This document shows, in pieces, positions 37,720 through 41,791 of a DNA stretch of 41,791 bases. Under the pieces are notes generated by a model. That model saw only the letters and a list, made by a program, of their open reading frames with translations, made no database searches and had not been told where the DNA came from. The first letter of the stretch is position 1; each line of letters begins with the position of its first letter. A program made the position numbers and the translations under genes. Where the stretch lies: the NCBI GenBank assembly GCA_019635485.1, contig JAHBZL010000043.1, positions 1 through 41,791 of the forward strand, read 5' to 3'. The stretch comes from Piscinibacter sp. GTDB taxonomy: Bacteria > Pseudomonadota > Gammaproteobacteria > Burkholderiales > Burkholderiaceae_C.

Positions 37720-39042
37720 TCAGGCCCGCAGCCGGACCCGCCAGTGGTCGATCATCGGCGTGCGCCCGCGCGCCAGCATCCTCTCGTTGAGGAGGGCCCG
37801 GCCGAGGCGGCGCTCGCCGCGCGGCGCGGCGCAGGCGGCCAGCAGCGTCAGCTCGATCAGGTCGCGCTGGGCATGGCTGCCGCCGAAGTGATGCGCCGTC
37901 TCGCGCAGCGGCAGCAGCAGCCGGATCGCCTCGGCCATGTCGCCGGCATCGAAGGCGAGCAGGCCGCGCATCAGCGGCACGCCGACCTCGCGCGCCATGC
38001 CCGCGTTGGCGTCGCCGCCGCGTTCGGCGACGCGCAGCGCGGCGCCGAGCAGCGTCTCGGCGCGGGCACGGTCGTGCAGGCCGAGCAGCACCAGCAGCGC
38101 GTGCGCGTCGTTGAAGGCCGAATGGCCGGCATCGCGCGGGCCGAGATCCCAGCCGAGCGCCAGGTCGGCCCAGCGCCCGCCCGGATCGGCGCCCAGCAGC
38201 TGCAGCCGCCACAGCAGTGCCGCGCCGTCCAGCCGCTGCAGCGTCAGCACCGCGTGCGCGCCGCCCTGGTGCTCGTCGTACAGCGCGAGCGCGCCCGGCA
38301 GGTCCATCGCCTCCAGGTGGAACAGCCCCAGGTGCCACCAGTGGTGGCCGGCGAAGCCGTTGCCCTCGGCCCACACGGCGCGGGTGTCGTTCAGCCAGCG
38401 TCGCCCGTCCTCGTGCCGGCCCTGCATCTCCATCACGTGCGCGACCGCATGCGTGGCCCAGGGGACCTTGGCGGCGCGGGCGCAGGCCTGGCGGCCCACG
38501 TCCTCGGCCTGCGCGTACTGGTTGCACTCTTCAAGGCCGAACGCCAGCATGCCCAGCAGGTAGGGGTGCAGCGGATCGTCGCGCAGCCACTCGGGCAGCA
38601 CGCGCGCGACGCGGCCGCGCAGGTTGCGCGCGTCGCCGCGGTAGAAGTCGAACAGGTGCGCCCACTGCAGCGCCGCGATGTCGCGCGGGTGCTCGAGCAG
38701 GATCTGCTCCCACAGCGCGCAGGCGCCGTGCCAGTCGCCGGCGGCGCAGCGGCTGGCGGCGGCGAGGTGGGCCCGCTCGCGCGGCGGCGCGTGGGCGGCG
38801 CGCAGGTCGGCCTGCTCGAGCGCGGCGCGCGCGTCGGGCAGCAGCGCCGGCTCGGTCAGCGACAGCAGGAAGCCGGCACGCAGCACGTGCGGCAGCATCC
38901 ACTGCGGGTCCTCGGCGCTGGCGGCCTCCAGGTCGGCCAGCGGCACGTCGAAGAACGAGCACATGCGCCACTGCGCAATCTCGGCGTGCGCGAGCGCGGC
39001 CTGCGAGCTCGTGCCGACCGGGTTGCCGCGCGCGTCGTTCAT
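37720..39042 (-). CDS. Tetratricopeptide repeat protein, TTC38-like
   Basis: 440 aa, helical throughout. Degenerate TPR units cover about 40-400: DPQWMLPHVLRAGFLLSL, WHGACALWEQILLEHPRDIAALQWAH, LHPYLLGMLAFGLEECNQYAQAED and a HAVAHVMEMQGRHEDGRRWL unit. The layout fits bacterial homologues of human TTC38, a family without a known reaction. The second half contains GHHWWHLGLFHLE, the most conserved block. No signal peptide. Likely a cytosolic scaffold. Adjacent to the DUF1992 gene downstream and 28 bases from the amidase stop upstream. Confidence 0.82.
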   Translation of the reverse strand: MNDARGNPVGTSSQAALAHAEIAQWRMCSFFDVPLADLEAASAEDPQWMLPHVLRAGFLLSLTEPALLPDARAALEQADLRAAHAPPRERAHLAAASRCAAGDWHGACALWEQILLEHPRDIAALQWAHLFDFYRGDARNLRGRVARVLPEWLRDDPLHPYLLGMLAFGLEECNQYAQAEDVGRQACARAAKVPWATHAVAHVMEMQGRHEDGRRWLNDTRAVWAEGNGFAGHHWWHLGLFHLEAMDLPGALALYDEHQGGAHAVLTLQRLDGAALLWRLQLLGADPGGRWADLALGWDLGPRDAGHSAFNDAHALLVLLGLHDRARAETLLGAALRVAERGGDANAGMAREVGVPLMRGLLAFDAGDMAEAIRLLLPLRETAHHFGGSHAQRDLIELTLLAACAAPRGERRLGRALLNERMLARGRTPMIDHWRVRLRA

Positions 39043-39070
39043 GACATCCCTTCGGCCGCCGCGTCGTCCG

Positions 39071-40471
39071 TCACCGGCCGTCTCCCCCCGGCTGCGGCCA
39101 GGGCCGCGGCGGCGGGCGCAGGCGCTCCCAGGCCCGGCCGAGCTGCAGCACGCCCAGGTCGTCGTGGCGATGGCCGACGATCTGCAGCCCGATCGGCAGG
39201 CCGTCGCCGTCGTATCCCGCGTTGATGCTCAGCGCGGGCTGCTCGCTCATGTTGAACGGCAGCGTGAACGCGATGTGCTCGAACGGCCGGGCCGGGTCAT
39301 TGGTCGGGCAGGGCAGCTCGGCGGCGAACGCGGTGATCGGCGCGGTGGGCGACAGCACGGCATCGAACGGTGCGCAGGCGGCGACCGCCGCCTCGCGCAT
39401 CGCGCCCATCTGGCTGAAGCCGCGGAACACCCGTTCGCCGGACAGGCCGGCGCCGCCGCGCGCCCAGTCGTGGATGAACGGCAGCACCCGGGCGCGGCGC
39501 TCAGGCGGCAGGGCCTGGATGTCGAGCCAGGAACGGCAGCGCCAGAAGTCGTCCATGCCGTCGATCATCGCGCGGGTCATGAAGGGCTTCAACGGCTCGA
39601 CCCGCGCGCCGGCATGCTCGAACGCCTGCGCCGCGGCCTCGACCGCCGCACGCACCGCCGGCTGCACCGGCAGGCCCCAGCCGGCATCGAGCTGCAGGCC
39701 GAGGCGCAGGCCCGTGAGGGGGCGCTCGAGTGCCATCCAGTCGATCGCCTGGTAGGGCAGGCTCGTCGTGTCGCGGGTGTCCGGGCGGGTCAGCACCGTC
39801 ATCAGCAGCGCGGCGTCGGCAACGTAGCGGGTCATCGGCCCGGCGACACGGCCGGCATAGGGCGGCTGGATCGGGATGCGCCCCAGGCTGGGCTTGAGCG
39901 CGACGATGCCGCACCACGCGGCCGGCAGGCGCACCGAACCGCCGATGTCGGTGCCGACGTGCAGCGGGCCGTAACCCGCCGCGGCCGCCGCCGCCGCGCC
40001 GGCGCTGCTGCCGCCCGGGTTCCGGGCCGGGTTCCACGGGTTGCGCGTCAACGGGTGGAAGCTCGACAGGCCGGAGGAGAGCATGCCGTAGTCGGGCATC
40101 GTGGTCTTCGCGAACAGCACCGCGCCGGCCTCGCGCAGCCGCGCGGCGGGCGGCGCGTCGGCCGCGGCCGGCACCAGCGCGGTGGCGGCCGTGCCCAGCG
40201 GCACCGGCACGCCAGCGCTGGCGATGTTCTCCTTCAGCGTGACCGGCACGCCGTCCAGCGGCGAGAGCGGCGCGCCGCGCCGCCAGCGTGCCTGCGCGGC
40301 CTCGGCCTGGCCCATCGCGCCCTCCGGGTCGAAGGAGTAGAGCGCCTTCAGCTGCGGCTCCCAGCGGCCGACGTGGCGCAGCACGTCGCGCAGCACCTCG
40401 ACGGGGCCGAGCCGGCCGGTGCGGTAGGCCTCGCTCAGCTCGAGCGCGCTCAGGTCGTGCAGCGTGTCCAT
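39071..40471 (-). CDS. Amidase-signature family hydrolase
   Basis: 466 aa. Ser-cisSer-Lys triad visible: Lys80 (VTLKEN), cis-Ser155 (NPGGSSAG) and nucleophile Ser179 (GTDIGGSVRLPA), 24 residues apart as in malonamidase-type enzymes. The remainder is the normal amidase core. The substrate could be an aryl or aliphatic amide; it is not a GatA since no gatB or gatC is nearby. The start at 40471 (MDTLHDLSALELSEAY) is family-typical. Divergent from the MFS gene with 60 bases between. Confidence 0.92.
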   Translation of the reverse strand: MDTLHDLSALELSEAYRTGRLGPVEVLRDVLRHVGRWEPQLKALYSFDPEGAMGQAEAAQARWRRGAPLSPLDGVPVTLKENIASAGVPVPLGTAATALVPAAADAPPAARLREAGAVLFAKTTMPDYGMLSSGLSSFHPLTRNPWNPARNPGGSSAGAAAAAAAGYGPLHVGTDIGGSVRLPAAWCGIVALKPSLGRIPIQPPYAGRVAGPMTRYVADAALLMTVLTRPDTRDTTSLPYQAIDWMALERPLTGLRLGLQLDAGWGLPVQPAVRAAVEAAAQAFEHAGARVEPLKPFMTRAMIDGMDDFWRCRSWLDIQALPPERRARVLPFIHDWARGGAGLSGERVFRGFSQMGAMREAAVAACAPFDAVLSPTAPITAFAAELPCPTNDPARPFEHIAFTLPFNMSEQPALSINAGYDGDGLPIGLQIVGHRHDDLGVLQLGRAWERLRPPPRPWPQPGGDGR

Positions 40472-40531
40472 GCGCGGGCCACTGTAGCAGCGCGGGCCAC
40501 GCCCGGCGCCGCGCTGACGAACAATGCAGGC

Positions 40532-41770
40532 ATGGCAGCCACCCCGCCCGGACCGATCGTGCGCTGGCTGCTGCCCGCCGGCGTCGATCCCGCGGCCGCG
40601 CCGCTGCTCGTGGCGCGTGCGCTGCGCGCGGTCGGCGACGGCTACATGGCGGTGCTGCTGCCCGCCTACCTGCTGGCGATCGGCCTGGACACGCTGCAGG
40701 TCGGCATCGTCAGCACCGCGACGATGCTCGGCTCCGCGCTGGCCACGCTGGCCGTCGGCGCCTGGGGGCACCGGTTCGCCGGCCAGCGCCTGCTGCGCGG
40801 GGCTGCGCTGCTGATGGCCGCCACCGGGCTGGGCTTCGCGCTCTCGACCGCCTACGCGCCGCTGCTGCTGGTCGCCTTCGTCGGCACGCTCAACCCGAGC
40901 GCCGGGGATGTGAGCGTGTTCCTGCCGCTGGAGCACGCCCGCCTGGCCGGTGCCGCGCGCGGCAGCGCACGCACCGCGCTGTTCGCGCGCTACAGCGTGC
41001 TCGGTGCGTTGTGTGCCGCGGTCGGCGCGCTCGCGGCCGGCCTCCCGGACGGGCTTGCCGGTGCCGGCCTGTTCGACCGCGTCAACGCACTGCGCGGCAT
41101 GTTCGTGCTCTACGGCCTCATCGGCCTGGTCGTGTTCACCCTCTACCGGCGTGCCCCGGTCGCGGCGGCGGCGCCGGAGGCCCCCGCCGCGCCGCTCGGG
41201 CCCTCGCGCGCCATCGTCGTGCGCCTGGCCGCGCTGTTCAGCGTCGATGCCTTCGCCGGCGGCCTGGTGGTCAACGCGCTGCTCTCGCTGTGGCTGCTGC
41301 AGCGCTTCGGGCTGTCGCTGGCGCAGGCCGGGGTCTACTTCTTCTGGGCCGGGCTGCTCAGCGCCGCCTCGCAGTTCGCCGCGCCGAAGGTGGCCGAGCG
41401 CATCGGGCTGCTCAACACGATGGTGTTCACGCACATCCCGGCCAACGTCTGCCTGATCCTTGCCGCGCTGGCGCCCAGCCTGCCGCTGGCGCTCGGGCTG
41501 CTGTTCGTCCGCAGCGCGCTGTCGCAGATGGATGTGCCGACCCGCACCGCCTTCGTGATGGCCGTGGTCACGCCGGCCGAGCGCAGCGCGGCGGCGAGCT
41601 TCACGGCCGTGCCGCGCAGCCTGGCGGCCGCGCTCAGCCCGACGCTCAGCGGCGCGCTGTTCGCCGCCGGCTGGATCGCCGCGCCGCTGGTTGCTTGCGG
41701 CGCGCTGAAGATCGGCTACGACCTGGTGCTGTGGCGGGCGATGCGCCGCTACCGCGTCGACGAGAACTAG
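40532..41770 (+). CDS. Major facilitator superfamily transporter
   Basis: 412 aa with about twelve hydrophobic segments in two halves and a central loop (about 210-225, Ala/Pro-rich). The first half carries the MFS loop pattern in WGHRFAGQRLLRGAALL, a form of the GxxxDRxGRR signature with the acidic residue replaced. The C-terminal half has FVRSALSQMDVPTRTAFVMAVV. The protein ends 21 bases before the window edge and is complete. The substrate is not readable. It may pair with the divergent amidase in use of an amide, but this is only a guess. Confidence 0.9.
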   Translation: MAATPPGPIVRWLLPAGVDPAAAPLLVARALRAVGDGYMAVLLPAYLLAIGLDTLQVGIVSTATMLGSALATLAVGAWGHRFAGQRLLRGAALLMAATGLGFALSTAYAPLLLVAFVGTLNPSAGDVSVFLPLEHARLAGAARGSARTALFARYSVLGALCAAVGALAAGLPDGLAGAGLFDRVNALRGMFVLYGLIGLVVFTLYRRAPVAAAAPEAPAAPLGPSRAIVVRLAALFSVDAFAGGLVVNALLSLWLLQRFGLSLAQAGVYFFWAGLLSAASQFAAPKVAERIGLLNTMVFTHIPANVCLILAALAPSLPLALGLLFVRSALSQMDVPTRTAFVMAVVTPAERSAAASFTAVPRSLAAALSPTLSGALFAAGWIAAPLVACGALKIGYDLVLWRAMRRYRVDEN

Positions 41771-41791
41771 CGGAACCAGGGCCCTGCCGGC

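Overview
The window is very GC-rich DNA (strong G/C third positions, ATG/GTG starts, tightly packed genes) and reads as chromosome of a betaproteobacterium, most likely order Burkholderiales. That placement is an inference from an orphan Bug-type (TctC) binding protein, a DUF2789 protein, the ABC-type glycerol locus and overall base composition; no rRNA, tRNA or housekeeping marker is present to confirm it. I count 40 protein genes, all apparently intact. I saw no RNA gene, CRISPR array, insertion sequence or prophage.

Layout. 1-1057: a two-domain TIR protein, probably a defence or NAD/nucleotide-processing enzyme. 1161-3185: lemA followed by two TPM-domain genes. 3254-6598: a large MalT-type LuxR regulator and a DsbG-like lipoprotein. 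6620-10963: a DUF3014 protein, an AraC regulator with an EamA exporter, an OmpA-family protein and an RlpA lipoprotein. 11051-15209: a sugar-acid cluster (Tat-exported SMP-30 protein, glucarate-dehydratase-like enzyme, Bug binding protein) divergent from a GntR/FCD regulator, with a palindromic AT-rich operator between them. 15355-16620: an HD-GYP protein.

16625-26589 is a complete glycerol regulon. One minus-strand operon encodes an ABC importer and the dehydrogenase (glpV-glpS-glpT-glpP-glpQ-glpU-glpD). It is divergent from glpR-glpK. The 163-bp gap between the two arms holds six CGAA tetramers, the expected half-site of a DeoR-type GlpR. Glycerol would be imported by the ABC system, phosphorylated by GlpK and oxidised by GlpD. 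The two ATPases carry complementary non-canonical motifs, which predicts one working and one degenerate ATP site.

26820-31215 is compositionally different (clearly less GC-rich, with CTA, TTG, AGT and ATA codons that its neighbours avoid). It holds one large gene, a NACHT NTPase with an N-terminal helical region and a leucine-rich-repeat-like C-terminus. This resembles bacterial NLR-like antiphage proteins and looks horizontally acquired. Together with the TIR protein it is the most interesting content of the window.

31396-33588: two VOC-fold proteins, a YafY/WYL regulator and a glutathione transferase. 33555-35520: an AraC regulator divergent from an AhpD-like protein and a coupled small unknown. 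35507-41770: a cytosolic thermolysin-like metallopeptidase, a glycine-zipper lipoprotein, a DUF1992 protein, a TTC38-like TPR protein, an amidase and an MFS transporter.
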